Source: Pycnococcus provasolii (lineage: Eukaryota > Chlorophyta > Pseudoscourfieldiophyceae > Pseudoscourfieldiales > Pycnococcaceae). From it: a stretch of 64,000 bases of DNA. The notes beneath the pieces were generated by a model, which was not told the origin of the DNA, ran no database searches, and worked only from the letters and a program-made list of their open reading frames with translations. Shown here piece by piece: positions 46,601 to 58,381 of this stretch; position 1 is the stretch's first letter, and every line of letters starts with the position of its first letter. Location of the stretch: assembly GCA_938743325.2 (NCBI GenBank), contig OW568870.1, forward strand, positions 682,001-746,000, in the 5' to 3' direction. The position numbers and the translations under genes are program-made.

Positions 46601-49600
46601 CTGTCTCCTCGGAATGCTGCTGTTTTTGTTGTCATAATCGCGTGGGAAAAAGCCAAACGGGACGTTTCTTGTTGATGGTGGTGTCACCGGTGTGAGCTCA
46701 GTCACTTCGTTGTAGAAGGCTTCACGCACATCGTGAAGCGAAGGCTTGTAAAGCCCACCATTTGCACGTAATGTCGTCGCAGGATCCATCGCACCTTTAG
46801 GAAGGTCGAGGCGAGTGAACATTGGGTCAAAACCGTACGCCGAATCTGCAACATGACTTGAGCATGGCATGTCTCTACTAAGGTCTGTAAATCGACCTCT
46901 CGATCCACCAAGCGATATCAGTCCCGCTCTTACATGCAGATCACGGCAACCCACCGCAACTGCAGCACGTCGCTGCGTGATGAGCACGCCGCCAATCACA
47001 CGAAGCTGTCCCGTGGCACCGAATGTCCGTGGACGCGTGTACCCCTTGTGCCTGACGAAATTAGCGTCATCTTCAGCACCCGCATATCGAGCGTAGCCCT
47101 TCCACGCATTGCCATCATCATTGCCGTCGCTACGCGACACCAGCTGCCTTGGAGGGGGAGCATCACGAAGCATCTTTCGCGACGATGCGAAATGAAGTCG
47201 TCGGCGTGAAGGCTGAATATCCCGTCTCCCAGCTTTGACAGCGGAAGCATACGGTGCGATTCTAACTGGTTCGCGGCGGCTGTTGACACGAGTAGCTTCG
47301 CTACCACGAATCTCGTCGATCCCACGAGCGCTTACGTTGTAGTACACAAGAAGTGCTCCATTTGGCGCACGACATCCCACAACCGCGTCTGGCATCAAGG
47401 CATTCACATCGTCGACTGTTCGTGTTGCAGTCTCCACGGATGCCGCCAAATTTTCAGCACGCTCTTGAGCTGCAAGCAAGGTACCACCACTTCCCCCGAA
47501 TCCCATGAAGAGCCATGACGAATTCGACGGCGTCGATGACGTAGCGGTTTTTTCCAGACTGCCACCACGATGTGCAACTTTCTCGTGATTAGCTTGTAAA
47601 AATACCTCTTGTTGCCCTAATCTTCTCGAATCCACCCCATTGTTGAAGGCATTGCTAATGCGTGTTCCCGTGCCGCGCGCGACGTCTGGTTTATCCGCAT
47701 CGCTGGCTTGTCGCGCTGTAATATTCATTTCAATTGTCCTGTTTCCAATACGTTCGCCCAAGTCGTCGGCGGCGGACACGATACTCTTAGCCAGTGCGTT
47801 CCTGTACCACAACCCCCGTGGATCCGCGCTATCTACTCCCACTCGTAGCAGCATAAGACGTTTGTCACTGTCGTCACCTTCATCTTGCTGAAGCTTTCGG
47901 CGACGTCTGACGTCGTCATAGAAGGAAAATACAACATCCACCTCCAGGAACGCCTGATCTCTTCCATTGAGCACTTCTCTCGTGCAAGACTGAATGCGCA
48001 CTCGTCCAGGCGGCACGTCTAAACGAGCGGCGACTTCAGCACGGACATCGGCACTATCTTCAAGCCGCGGGTCAAGAAAGATTTCGCAAGGGCCAACGCG
48101 GTACGTACCATAGCGCTGTTCCCAACCTAGAAAGTTTTACATTCGTGAGATGATATGACAACTTGTCAGATGAGCAGCTATTCGATGCAAATACGATGAA
48201 CAACTTCAGGCAGCAAAACAAAACCTTACCTTGCACAATCTGAAAGACTAGTGCTTCGTCACCATACCCGCGATTTCCGTCACGGTCATACGCGGAAATG
48301 TAGAAGTAGTACGTGCCAGGCGGACAGAGCCCGTCCATAAAAACTTGAGGAGTACATTGGGTGTGCCGACTGTACACGTGCTGAGTATCAGTCACATCTC
48401 CGTCGATACTGTCGACAGCCTTCGCAACGCAATCTGGATAAAATGCATCACTCAATTGGCCGTGGCATGCTGCAAGCGGGTTGGCACCCGCGAGAGACTT
48501 CGCATCAACCCTTTGGCCACCAACTAGGCCCACCGCACCTCGCCAGGGAGTCTGACCAAACACGAATACGAAGGGCATTTCTTCGCGAGGTGGTGTTCGC
48601 CAGAGGATATCAGGTCCACGCGGTTCCACCTCAACATCGGTGATCAAATACTTGTCATCTTCGACGTCCATCACTGCGTTAATCGCATCGCACGAAGCTT
48701 CCTCACAGCGTCCGGACGTCGAATCCGCGGGACACCAATGTTGTCCCTGTTTGCAAGGTGCGCCAATCACGACACTCCTCGCATCAAATCCGTACGCCCC
48801 AGTGGTATCGATTGCCACGAACGACACGTTGAATACGGTACCTACCGGTGCTGAGGAATTCACGCAACTTTCTATTCCCTTACGCCACAGCTCGTGTCCC
48901 TCACAACCATATAGCATGCAGCTACCCGGAGGGCACGCAAGTAGCATGTCTTGAAGATCGCCATTATTCGCATCTACCGCACTCGCACCTAGATCACATG
49001 GGTAGTCTTCTGTAGGAATTTGTCCCTGCAAGCACAAATCGTACGCCGTGAAGCGAGGGATCTTGATCGAGCGGTCACCAATGACCGTGACATTCGGAGG
49101 CGAGGGCGGCTCTATTGGTTCAGCTGCAGCTTCGACCGCCGGCGCGATGTCAGTCTCACATGGAATGCCTTCAAGAACACACGTCATTCCATCCGAGCAG
49201 CGCTCTTCGCCTGCGGGGCATTGGACAAGAAGTCGCACAATTCGCGTCACACTGCTCTCGTGACCAGCGCTATCCATCACCGAGAAAGTGACATTGTACA
49301 ATCCAGGATAGTCCTCGCCGTATATCGTGCATCCGGAGACACCATATTGCTTGAAATTAAGGCCGCAAGCCTTGATGTACGGAGTGAGATCGCCATCTTC
49401 GGGGTCGTGTGCACGTGCACCGTGATCGCATATTGCTGAAATTTCCAAAGCATTCGAGCATCGATCGTATCCTTGATTCTCAACCTCGACGTAAGCTGCG
49501 CCGGCGAGCTGAATATATGGAAATTCGTCCGGGTGCCTATGTTCGGGATGTCTCTCGACCTCGATTTCAGTGGTTGGACTCGAGGCTATGCAGAAGCTGC

Positions 49601-52600
49601 CATTTACGGGGCACGTGCCGTCGGGGCACACGACATCTCCCTCGGCACATTTTGGCGTGACGGTTATCCAGCGCTGCACCTCCTCTGCTTCGACGCCAGA
49701 CCGATCTGTGCAAGTGTAGCGGACAACAAGCGGTTCCGTCGCCGCAGTGGCGCGACGCGTGTCGATTGCATCAAGTCCGTAGGTGCTGACGCGATCCGAC
49801 AGGTCTCCATCCGTCTGGTCAAAGCAAATGTATCCTGGTTCGACGAATGTTTCACCTTGCCGTATCTCCTCGCGAAGAACGAGCATGCCACGTGCTGTTC
49901 GCACCATCGTCGCAGCCTCATGATCTGCGCTGATAAGGCGCAGGAGCGGCGGAATGCGATCTACTGGAGTTCTCACAGCCGGAACATCCGCGTTGGCAGC
50001 GTGCGGATCAATACGAGCATTGTCCACGCTGCATACTCCAAATAAGCTGCATTCAGGCTCCGTGTCTTCGCCTACCACATAGATTCCCGGGCAGACGTAT
50101 TCGCGATGTCCGGTTCTTGCCGAAATGTCAGCACATACCGCCTTGATTACGTGCACACGCCTCTGGCGCACATCTCGATTGCCAGCACGATCCACGCAGA
50201 CGAATGTGATCACGTGAGGCGAATCTGGGCGTGTTGTATACGACGTATCGAGAGGTGACATAAGAGCTAGTGGTGGTTGCACCTCGAGAGCACCATCCTC
50301 GCTGTCAACGCACGTCGCGTTTGCATCCTCGTACGTATCATGTTGGTGCACGTAAACGTCGGCAGGACCGAGAAGCGTCAGGCGTGGAGGCTGAGTATCA
50401 ATTGGCGGTGGAGGTGGTGAGGCGATGGAAGGTGGAGCAGAAATCGTGTCATTTGTCACTGCGAAGACGAGCCCGCGTATTCCAAGATCTGGCGGCGGAG
50501 GAGGAGGCGGCATGTAATACGGCGGCGGAGGCGGACTAGGAGGCGGAGGCGAAGTCACGTACGGCGGCGATGTTATAATCCGCGGTGCACGCGGCGGTGG
50601 TGGTGGCGAAGGGATTCCTGGCGGTGGCGGGCTTGGAATTGGCGGAGGTGGGGGCACGAATGGTGGGTTTGGTGGGCTTTCGTACAGTGCTGGAGGTAGT
50701 GTCGGGGGCGGCGGGGGTGGCGGCGGGCTGGGCGGCGGCGGGCTGGGCGGCGGTGGGCTGGGTGGTGGAGGATTTGGAGGCGGAAGCGGTGGATTTGGCA
50801 AGACACCTGGCGGGGGTGGTGGTACTGGCTGGGGAGGTGGTGGTGACGGCGGTGGGCTTGGTGGAGGCGGGCTCGGCATAAGAGGCGGAGGAAGCGGGGG
50901 AGGAGATGGTATCCAATAAGGTGGCGGTGGAAGTAACGGTGGCGGTGGTGTAGGCGGAGGTGCCTCGAGCGTGACGGCGAACACTGCAAAACTGGATGCC
51001 CTCACAGTTGCAATGCAAGCGGTACCATCGCATCGTGTTGAGACAATTGACAGCGGTTGCCATTCGGTCGAAGCTTCATCGGGCATCACGTGCACGTTGG
51101 GAACAGCGTTAGCGATTCCGGCGATTCCGATCTGGTACGGTAGATCCACAGTGATTTCGTCGGGCGAAACCGGAAAGCTGTGAGGAAGCAGCGAAATCAC
51201 TGGACCAGCTAATCTATCACCCAAGGCTGCTGACGCGGCTACATTGAGTGCAACTTCGTACATGTACATGGAGGCTAGGATGCCCTCTTCGGGAAGTCTC
51301 GATATGATTGAGCATGGCACGTACGTGGCGGCGTAGGCTCTGTTTTCGACATGCGCAGCTGGCGGTCCCCCACCCAGCGAGGCCAACCCTTGCTGGTCAG
51401 GCAAATCCGTGCAGTCCGTCGTACGAAAAAGACGCCTGGTGACTGCATGCCGATAGTGGTCGCCACAAATCGGGTCAGGTTGGTAGAAAGAAGGGCGTAC
51501 GATGAGCGCGCGTCGGCTGCGTGCTGATGATGCTGGAGAACCATTATTGTTCACTACCATCTGCTGCATTTGTCGTCGCCGACGTCCGGTGTATGAAATG
51601 TCATAGACGCGTACATGGCCAGCATTTACGCCATTGGCGTTATCGTTCAAATATGCGCCAATGGCAATACGAAGTCCGTCCGCAGACATGGCCACATTGT
51701 CGCCAGATCTATCGTCGGCCGCTTCACCGTCGATATCACTAGCAATCTGAAGCCAGCTGCCTGATATCCACTCAAATACGCGAACATGTCCAGCGTCACT
51801 AAAGCTGCCGTCGTTGTAAAAACCGCCGACAGCAAGACGCGTGCCATCTGAAGATAAAGCTACTGACCGGCCGAATGCATCATTCGCTGCTTCACCGTCA
51901 ATATCAGATCCCATCTGACTCCATGCATTGGATGAAAATTCATAGACGCGGACATGGCCAGCAAATGACCCGGCGCTGTTGCAATTGCGCCATCCTCCCA
52001 CGGCTAGGCGCAAGCCATCCGACGAAAGGGCAATCGCATTATTGCTAGACTGATCTTGATTCCCCTCGCCGTCGATGTCACCTCCCATCTGAGTCCACGA
52101 TCCTGAACTGTACTGGTACACCTTAACCTGACCAGGGTAATCATCGTTGCCGTCACCATCGAGGTCTATACTTGGATAATAGCGAGCTCCAACAGCCATG
52201 ATCGTGGCATCTGACGATATGGCTATCCCAGCGCCCAAATGAATATCCGCCCGGCTTCCATGGATGGCATTGCCCATTTGAACCCAATTTGAGCCATCGT
52301 ATTCGTACATGATCACTCGCCCAGCATCATTCAGTATGTCGCCACTCGTTTGATTGTTGCTGAGGGATGACATAACAGCGCTAACAAGGAGACGTGATCC
52401 GTCCGACGACAATCTGACGTGTTCTCCAAAACGTTCGGTGGAGACTTCACCATCTATGTCACTGCCAATTTGCTGCCACGATGACGAAATATACTCGTAG
52501 ACGCGCACACTGCCCACTTGGGAACATGTCAACAAAGGGAAGGATGCTTGAATTGCCGTGCACGCGTCTCGGTTTTGGGCAGCTCCAAACGCGAGGCGCG

Positions 52601-55600
52601 CTCCATCTCCCGATAGCGATACGCCATAAGCTCTCTCGTTATTATGTACGCCATCAATGTCGCTGCCGATCTGGTTCCAATTTGTGCCATCGTACTCGTA
52701 CACACGAGCGTGGCCTGTATTGGAACCGGGGCCACCATCATTGTTGCGAGCGCCGATGGCAAGGCGTGTACCGTCTGATGAAAGGGACACAGAGCCACCA
52801 GATCTGTCGTCCGCTGCCTCACCATCGATATCTGTGCCAACCATATTAAAAACTGCAGGAGGAGGTGGAGGTGGTGGTGGCGGCGAAGCGACGAAAGGTG
52901 GTGGTGGAGGCGATGGTGGCGGCGGTGGCGGTGGCGATGGTGGTGGGGGTGGAGTGGGAGGTCCAGGAGGCGGAGGTGGTGGGGAAGGGGGCGGAGGAGG
53001 CGATGGTGGCGGGGGAGGCGGGCCGGGGGGTGCAATGGGACTTGGTGGCGGCGGAGGGGGAGACGGCGGCGGTGGTGGTGGGCTGGGTGGCGGCGACGGA
53101 GGTGGCGGTGGAGGTGGTGGCGGTGGTGGCGGCGGTGGAGGGTATGGAGGTAGTGGTGGCGGGGGAGGCGGTGGAGGGTTTGGAGGTAGTGGTGGCGGTG
53201 GTGGAGGGTTTGGAGGTAGTGGTGGTGGTGGTGGAGGGTTTGGAGGTAGTGGTGGTGGTGGTGGTGGTGGTGGCGGTGGTGGTGGGCTCGGTGGCGGCGG
53301 CGGACTCGGCGGCGGTGATGGCGGAAAGGGAGGATATGGAGGCACTTGGCCCAGGGCGTAAACGCAGACTTTGCCATTTTGAGAGGTCGCAACGTAGTAT
53401 CCATTCGAAGCCAATGCTAAGCTCAATCCTATTCTCTCATTACGTTGTCCGTGTATGTCCCATCCTACCTGATCCCAGGTAGTTCCTGACCAGTCAAATA
53501 CTTTAATATTGCCAGCTAGGTTATCAGCGTCATTGTTGTAAGGAGCTCCTACGGCCACACGATTCCCGTTAGCTGAAATACCCACTGCATAACCCGCCTG
53601 GTCATTTGAACCTGTTCCTACACCAACGTTACTACCAACCTGCGACCAGGCACCTGACACGTATTCGAATACACGGGCCCAGCCATGTCCCTGATTACCT
53701 GTGTTACCTGCGCGATGTGATCCTATGATGATTCGATTTCCATCTCCTGACATTCCAAGAGTCCTGCCCGAAGTGTAATCTGTTCCAAGACCATAGATAG
53801 TTTGGCCAATCTGATTCCACGATGTGCCATCGTACTCAAAGACTCTTGTCGAGCCTGCATTATTACCTCCGGTATCGTCGCCTACAGAACCGGTGACCAT
53901 GCGCATTCCGTCGGAGGACAAAGCCGTACTCGATCCCATGGTATCTTGGCTATTTTCACCGTAAATGGCTGATCCCATTCGAGTCCATGTACCGTTCACA
54001 TCCTCGTAAACGTAGTTGCCACCAACATTAGATCCGACATAAGGAATACCATCGGACCACCAAGCTGCAACTGCGATATGAGAGCCATCCTCATCAAGAA
54101 ATATAGAAGTGCCGAAATTATCCTGTGAACCTCCACCGCACAACTTATTTCCCACCTGAACCCAAGTACCTGCAATTATTTCAAAAATTCGCACTGCACC
54201 CGCATCAGCTCCATTGCATGTATCGTCGCCGATAGAAGCAGTGACGAGGCGTTTACCATCGCCTGAAAGGGCACACGACGAACTCCTGTCGCTGTCTCTC
54301 TCACCGCCAATAGACTGGCCCAACTGATTCCAAGTAGCGCCATCATACTCAAAGACTCTCACATGACCACGACGAAATCCGCCTGCATGGTTGCCCCATG
54401 CAGCGCCGCAAAAACGCGTTCCGTCTGCTGAAATGCTTACCTTCTGGCCCCATCCGTCACCAGGCTGTTCACTATAAACGCAGGTTCCAACATCCGCGAT
54501 AGTCGGTGAATTTGGGGGTTGTGGTGGTGGCGGTGGTGGCGATGGGGGTGGAGGTGGGAGTGGAGGTGGCGGGTTTGGTGGGGGTGGGGGTGGTGGCGGT
54601 TGTGACGGTGGAGGTGGCTGAGGAGGCGACGGTGGAGGAGGCGATGGAGGCGGAGAGGGCAGGATACCCGGCGGTGGTGGCGGCGGTTGCGGTGGTAGAG
54701 ACGGGGCAGGAGGTGGCGGAGGTAATGGTGGAGGAGGATTCGGCGATGGTGGTATTGGCGGTGGTGGCGGCGACGGTGGAAGTGGAGGAGGTGCTGGTGG
54801 CTGTATCGGCGCTGGCGGAGGCGACGGCGGCGCAGGCGGTGCCGGCGGCGGCGGTGGAGGTGGTGGCGAAAATGGCGGCAGTGGTGGCGAAGGTGGCGGC
54901 GAGGGTGGTGGAGATGGCGGCGGAGGAGGGGGGGGCGACGGCGGTGGTGGCGGTGGTGGCGGTGGTGGCGAAGGTGGCGGCGGTGGCGGCGGTGGCGGCG
55001 GTGGGACGGGAGGAGGAGATGGCGGCGGTGGAGGAGGTGGCGGATACGCAAAGCCGATGCCGTCAGGCACCTGGCAATATTCAATAGCAGCCGATACACA
55101 CGGTAGCGAATCGTCGTTGATCCTCGAGCAAGCGTCGCAGGGACAAGTCACCGTTCGCATCTGCGGTGGAGGGCACTGATGTTCGCACGGAAAGGGGGGT
55201 GTTGTAGTCGCGGCAATCGAAGCGGCGGCGGTGGTAGTGGTGGTTGTCGTCATTGTGGCGTTGTTATCAGCGCCATCATCGGCAGTCTGTAGTAGATTGC
55301 GGTGGCGAAATGCTGATATGCCGTCGCCGCGCTGGAACGCTGGTAAGTCCGATGCAGCTGGCGGAGTGTCACACGTATCCCACGTCGACGCATTGCGACG
55401 CAGGAAGTGAACGCGACCGATTCCACCATTCTTGGAATATTCCGCGAATTCGATCGCTTTTGCAGCACCATGAGCGGCAACCAGATTGGCGTCAAGCGCG
55501 TATCCCTGTGTTCGGCCTGCCGGGTCGCCAGTCACCTCGAGATACCAAACGCCGGGACGTAGCGTCACGTCGACAACCTTGAGATCCCAAGGCCTTCCTT

Positions 55601-56483
55601 GCGCGGGAAGTCGCTCGAAATGCCTGCCGTGCGAGAAGTGGCAGAGGTCGTCAAGGATGCCTACACGTGCACGTTCGTCGTCACGTCGGCACAAGTTCCA
55701 ACGTGCCGATCTACGTAACGCTTCGCTTGGAACTCGGTTGTGCCGAAAGTCGGATGCTATGCGCAAAATCACGCGCGCGTCGTCTTCGCCTCCCTTGCAG
55801 TCAGCTGGACACCCGTCGTGATTTTCATACGGTTCTTCGCAGACGCCATCGCCGCACAGCGGATCACGCCACGCCGACTTCGAGGTGAATGCGCGCTGGA
55901 CGTAATTGACGACGTCATCGAGGTTGCTTGACGACTCCTTGAGAAGTCGACGAGTGTCAAGCAGAAGGTACATGACCGCGCGGTGCGTGACCTGAGCCCC
56001 GCTCGTGTCCGTCACCGCGATGAGGTAGAGGATGTACACGCTGAGTAGTGCAAGCCACGCCAAGAGCTTTAGCGTTCGTCGCGACAACTGCACAAGTGCG
56101 ACAAAGTCCTTCCTTGTTGTTTCGATCACAATGTGAGGGTTGTGCGTGGTCTTCGTGGCCACACCCGTGCCGTGCATGTCGTCGTTCGCGCCTGTCCATC
56201 TTCGTCTTTTCTGCCTTGGTGCTATTTGAGCTTGAGACGGAGGTTGACTGCGTCGTCTTGTGTTCTCTTTGTTCTCGCTTCGAATAGGTTGACTTTGGTG
56301 GTTGTCGCTAAAAGTTGGACTTGAAGTTGCAGACACCGAGCTGAGCGCCCGGGATGCCAGCTCTGGCTTGCGCGTCGGAGTTGTCGTCGGACTCTGTGTA
56401 TGGTTGCGCCGCGCGGGGGAAGTCTGGTTGCGCGTCGATGTCGGCGGCGACTCTCCCCCGAACCCGTCCCTAGGCGACTCCAT
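43649..56483 (-). CDS. Giant polycystin (TRPP) channel with Pro-rich shafts and propeller-like repeats
   Basis: Two exons, 56483-48230 and 48126-43649, flank a 103-bp intron (GTAAGG ... TTTCTAG) that splits a Gly codon and joins FQIVQ-G-WEQRYGTYRVGP. The product is about 4,243 residues. Order: cytosolic N-terminus; helix 138-158 (LKLLAWLALLSVYILYLIAV); Cys-rich CGDGVCEEPYENHDGCPADC; Pro-rich shaft 1 (about 478-657); propeller-like repeats; shaft 2 (about 1041-1208); repeats with SDGTRLAIGA and GHVRVYEY; shaft 3 (about 1838-2028); Ig/HYR-like modules; TOP domain; then five helices from about 3355 with filter-like YTIGDV (about 3596) and the S6 helix FVLMHFVVAILLDFF. One plus five helices make the six of a TRPP channel. 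Role in the cell is inferred: cilium or surface mechanosensing. Confidence 0.85.
50400..50970 (-). repeat. Proline-rich (SPPPP) shaft 3 coding repeat
   Basis: Low-complexity CCX-type codons encode [14 protein letters not shown] runs interrupted by YESPPNPPF and similar words. It is G-rich on the plus strand. Pro runs with Ser are the pattern of hydroxyproline-rich glycoproteins of green algal walls. Confidence 0.85.
51570..52850 (-). repeat. Propeller-like repeats, second set
   Basis: About six to seven units of 60-75 residues of the form ALSSDGTRLAVGG, AGHVRVYEF, WSQMGSDIDGEAANDAFG. Adjacent units are alike at DNA level (repeated words for GSDIDGEAADDRSG), suggesting recent duplication. Such repeats are predicted to form beta-propeller blades. 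Confidence 0.8.
52855..53361 (-). repeat. Proline-rich shaft 2 coding repeat
   Basis: Encodes nearly pure Pro with scattered Ser, Asn and Leu. A perfect or near-perfect tandem unit with PNPPPPPPLPP occurs several times around 53140-53260. The plus strand is dense in GGTGG and GGAGG words. Confidence 0.85.
53365..54500 (-). repeat. Propeller-like repeats, first set
   Basis: About six units resembling the second set (SISADGTRFCGAAWGNHAGG, HVRVFEYDGATWNQLGQSIG) but more diverged from one another. Confidence 0.75.
54510..55053 (-). repeat. Proline-rich shaft 1 coding repeat
   Basis: Encodes about 180 residues of PPPP/SPPP with occasional Ala, Gln and Leu. It follows the Cys-rich segment (CEHQCPPPQMRTVTCPCDAC) and leads into the first propeller set. 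Confidence 0.85.
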
Positions 56484-57473
56484 CTGATTCAAAAAAGAGC
56501 TGAGAGGTGAGAGCGAGCGAGGGCTTGCCACAGCGCGGTGAGGCGACAAGTGAATCACCTGCGACGACAAGACAAGACAAGACAAGACAAGGCCTGGGAC
56601 CGAGAAGAACGGAAAGGGATGCAGCGGAGAGCAACGGAAAGGGAAGTCGCCTTGTTCCACCGAGGGGGGGGGAGTTAAGTGACGTGGTTCCAGCTTCCCC
56701 TTCCAAAGCACGCCCTTTACGCGTGGCAGGCCCGCCCGTTCCGTTTGCGCAATCATGCAAGGACTTTGTTCCATTTTTTTCCAAGGACGACACTAACACT
56801 ACACTGCCGTTGCTCGTCTCCGCTGCTCCCGGCCCATTTCAACCTGCCACATGACGTCAATCACGTCACCTCAAAGGCCTGGCCTGGGAATATCTTAGTT
56901 CTTACACACAGTGCATTCATTGGGCACAAGCGATGGGATCAGCTTGTCCACTTCCCTGGCGACTGAGAATGGCGAGGGAGAGTGCGACACTCCTCGTGAC
57001 ATGTTTCGATTGGGTACGGTAGTACTACCCACGGGTAGGGTAGGCTTCTCACCTCCAGGGATCCTCTACCTTTACGGGACGAGGAGCTCTTGTTGACCTT
57101 GTGTACAGCGGTATTTCAGAGCTGCCAGGCTACCTCCTCCTCACAACGAACAGTTTGGTCGTGCGCCCGTTTTCCTTCCCTCTCCGAAACAACCTGAAAA
57201 TAGTGCCAACTTCATACCAGTAAATTTTTCCGTGGTAAACTCGCCGTTATCGCCGGGATCCCTCGTTGTCACCTACCAGTTAACCGTTTTGACTCCGTAC
57301 TTGATTGAGGTGTGCCCCCTTCCCTTCCCTTCCCTCCCCTTTCCCCGAACCCACAAGCACAAAGCGTCGTCGCCACCTACCCTAAACCTTTACGCACCGG
57401 CCGGAGTCAGCGAAGCAAACGCGCCGCAACGTGGCTGTCGCGTGCGTGACTTGTGACCGCGTGCTCATTGACG
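56484..57473. promoter_or_regulatory. Divergent promoter region, polycystin / TSP1 protein
   Basis: About 990 bp without a gene, the longest head-to-head gap here. It holds an (ACAAG)n microsatellite (56566-56591), the palindrome GGTAGTACTACC (about 57019), a C/T-rich tract (57315-57345) ending in CCCCGAACCC, and CTACCCTAAACC (about 57377). The last two resemble promoter elements elsewhere in the window. Confidence 0.5.
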
Positions 57474-58283
57474 ATGCGCGCTGGCCTCTTGAACTCTCGA
57501 GTCGTATCCCTACTGCTATTAAGCTTAGCACTCTCTGTCGGCGCTCAATATACGGCAGAACAATCGGCACTTAAGCTTAGCACGACTCGCCGCGCGCTGC
57601 TTGAGCGACACCTCAGAATACGCCACCTCGAGCAGGCACAGCCTGAACCGACATCCGACTGTGAAGTTTCCGAGTGGGAGGCGTGGGAGACCGAATGCCG
57701 TCCTGATGGCACGCAAAAAAGATTCCGGCAAATTGTCAGGAGCCCGAAGGGCGAAGGCTCGAAACCTTGCCCAGACTTGGTAGAGACACGGCCGTGCGAG
57801 CAGACCGTTACAACCACCGTGGGCACGACATCCACCACCGCCGCCACCACAACCACCACCACAACCTCCACAGTGCCGCCGCCGCAACCGTCGTCTCCCC
57901 CATTACCACCAGCCGCTGACCACCTCGCCACCACCTCCGATGCCGACGGCGAAGAGCGCGTTGGCACGATGCCTGTTTGGGCAATATTTTTGCTAGTCGT
58001 ATTTGTGCTGGGAATGCTTGCCGCACTCTTTGGGCCATCTAAGCACCGCCGCGCCGTTGCAAGTTACGCACGCCGAGCTTCCATGGTCATGCTCGCAGCC
58101 GGTGAAGCTGTGGGGAGACGGCGTTCCGGACAACCACAGGTAAGCAACCCGCTGCTTCGCTCAGGTGCGACCGCCGGCTCTAACGCGGATGCGAGTGGAC
58201 CAGGCACAAGTCAGGCATCATCGACACCGGGTGGCAATGGAGGGCAAGCGGACAATGAAGCGCTTACGGAACAAGCCACCTAG
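57474..58283 (+). CDS. Type I membrane protein with thrombospondin type-1 domain
   Basis: 269 residues from ATG 57474; the frame upstream has only a GTG. A signal peptide occupies residues 1-25 (VVSLLLLSLALSVGAQ). The TSP1 domain is at about 63-108: CEVSEWEAWETECRP, a basic strand KRFRQIVRSPKG and CPDLVETRPC, with the W-x-x-W and paired Cys of the fold. A Thr-rich, probably O-glycosylated stalk (TTTTTTTSTVPPPQPSSPPL) leads to one helix (about 167-187) and a short basic then Gly/Ser-rich cytosolic tail. TSP1 domains bind extracellular matrix or partner proteins. It shares a promoter region with the giant polycystin; a functional link is only suggested. Confidence 0.78.
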   Translation: MRAGLLNSRVVSLLLLSLALSVGAQYTAEQSALKLSTTRRALLERHLRIRHLEQAQPEPTSDCEVSEWEAWETECRPDGTQKRFRQIVRSPKGEGSKPCPDLVETRPCEQTVTTTVGTTSTTAATTTTTTTSTVPPPQPSSPPLPPAADHLATTSDADGEERVGTMPVWAIFLLVVFVLGMLAALFGPSKHRRAVASYARRASMVMLAAGEAVGRRRSGQPQVSNPLLRSGATAGSNADASGPGTSQASSTPGGNGGQADNEALTEQAT

Positions 58284-58343
58284 ACGCATTGCAATGTAGC
58301 TACAATGTTTCCATTCCTAAAATTTCCTAAAAGAAAAATACGA

Positions 58344-58381
58344 AGCAAACTCTATTACTTTACTGAATGAGCGATCTTAGC
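58344..58381. repeat. Dispersed 3'-end element, copy 2
   Basis: It directly abuts the stop codon of the KMO-like gene on its strand and matches the copy at 21785-21823: AG-AAACTCT, TTACTGAATGA, CGATCTTAGC. The 22-nt core is 58360-58381. Confidence 0.6.

Noticed and set aside
53140-53260. CRISPR-like array
   Set aside because: The periodic units are in-frame Pro-coding tandem repeats without unique spacers.
52657-53361. Plus-strand Gly-rich ORF resembling a glycine-rich wall protein
   Set aside because: It is the antisense of the Pro-rich shaft in the polycystin gene; Pro codons read backwards give Gly.
54437-55099. Minus-strand Arg/His-rich ORF
   Set aside because: Out-of-frame reading of the same Pro-coding repeat; no start context or domain.
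43649-56774. Two separate genes (a surface glycoprotein and a channel)
   Set aside because: GT-AG borders at 48229 and 48127 restore a continuous frame, and the downstream ORF alone would give only five helices and no ATG-led TOP domain.
56484-57473. tRNA or other structured RNA gene in the long gap
   Set aside because: No cloverleaf or GGTTCRANYC-type T-arm could be found by eye; only microsatellite and promoter-like words are present.
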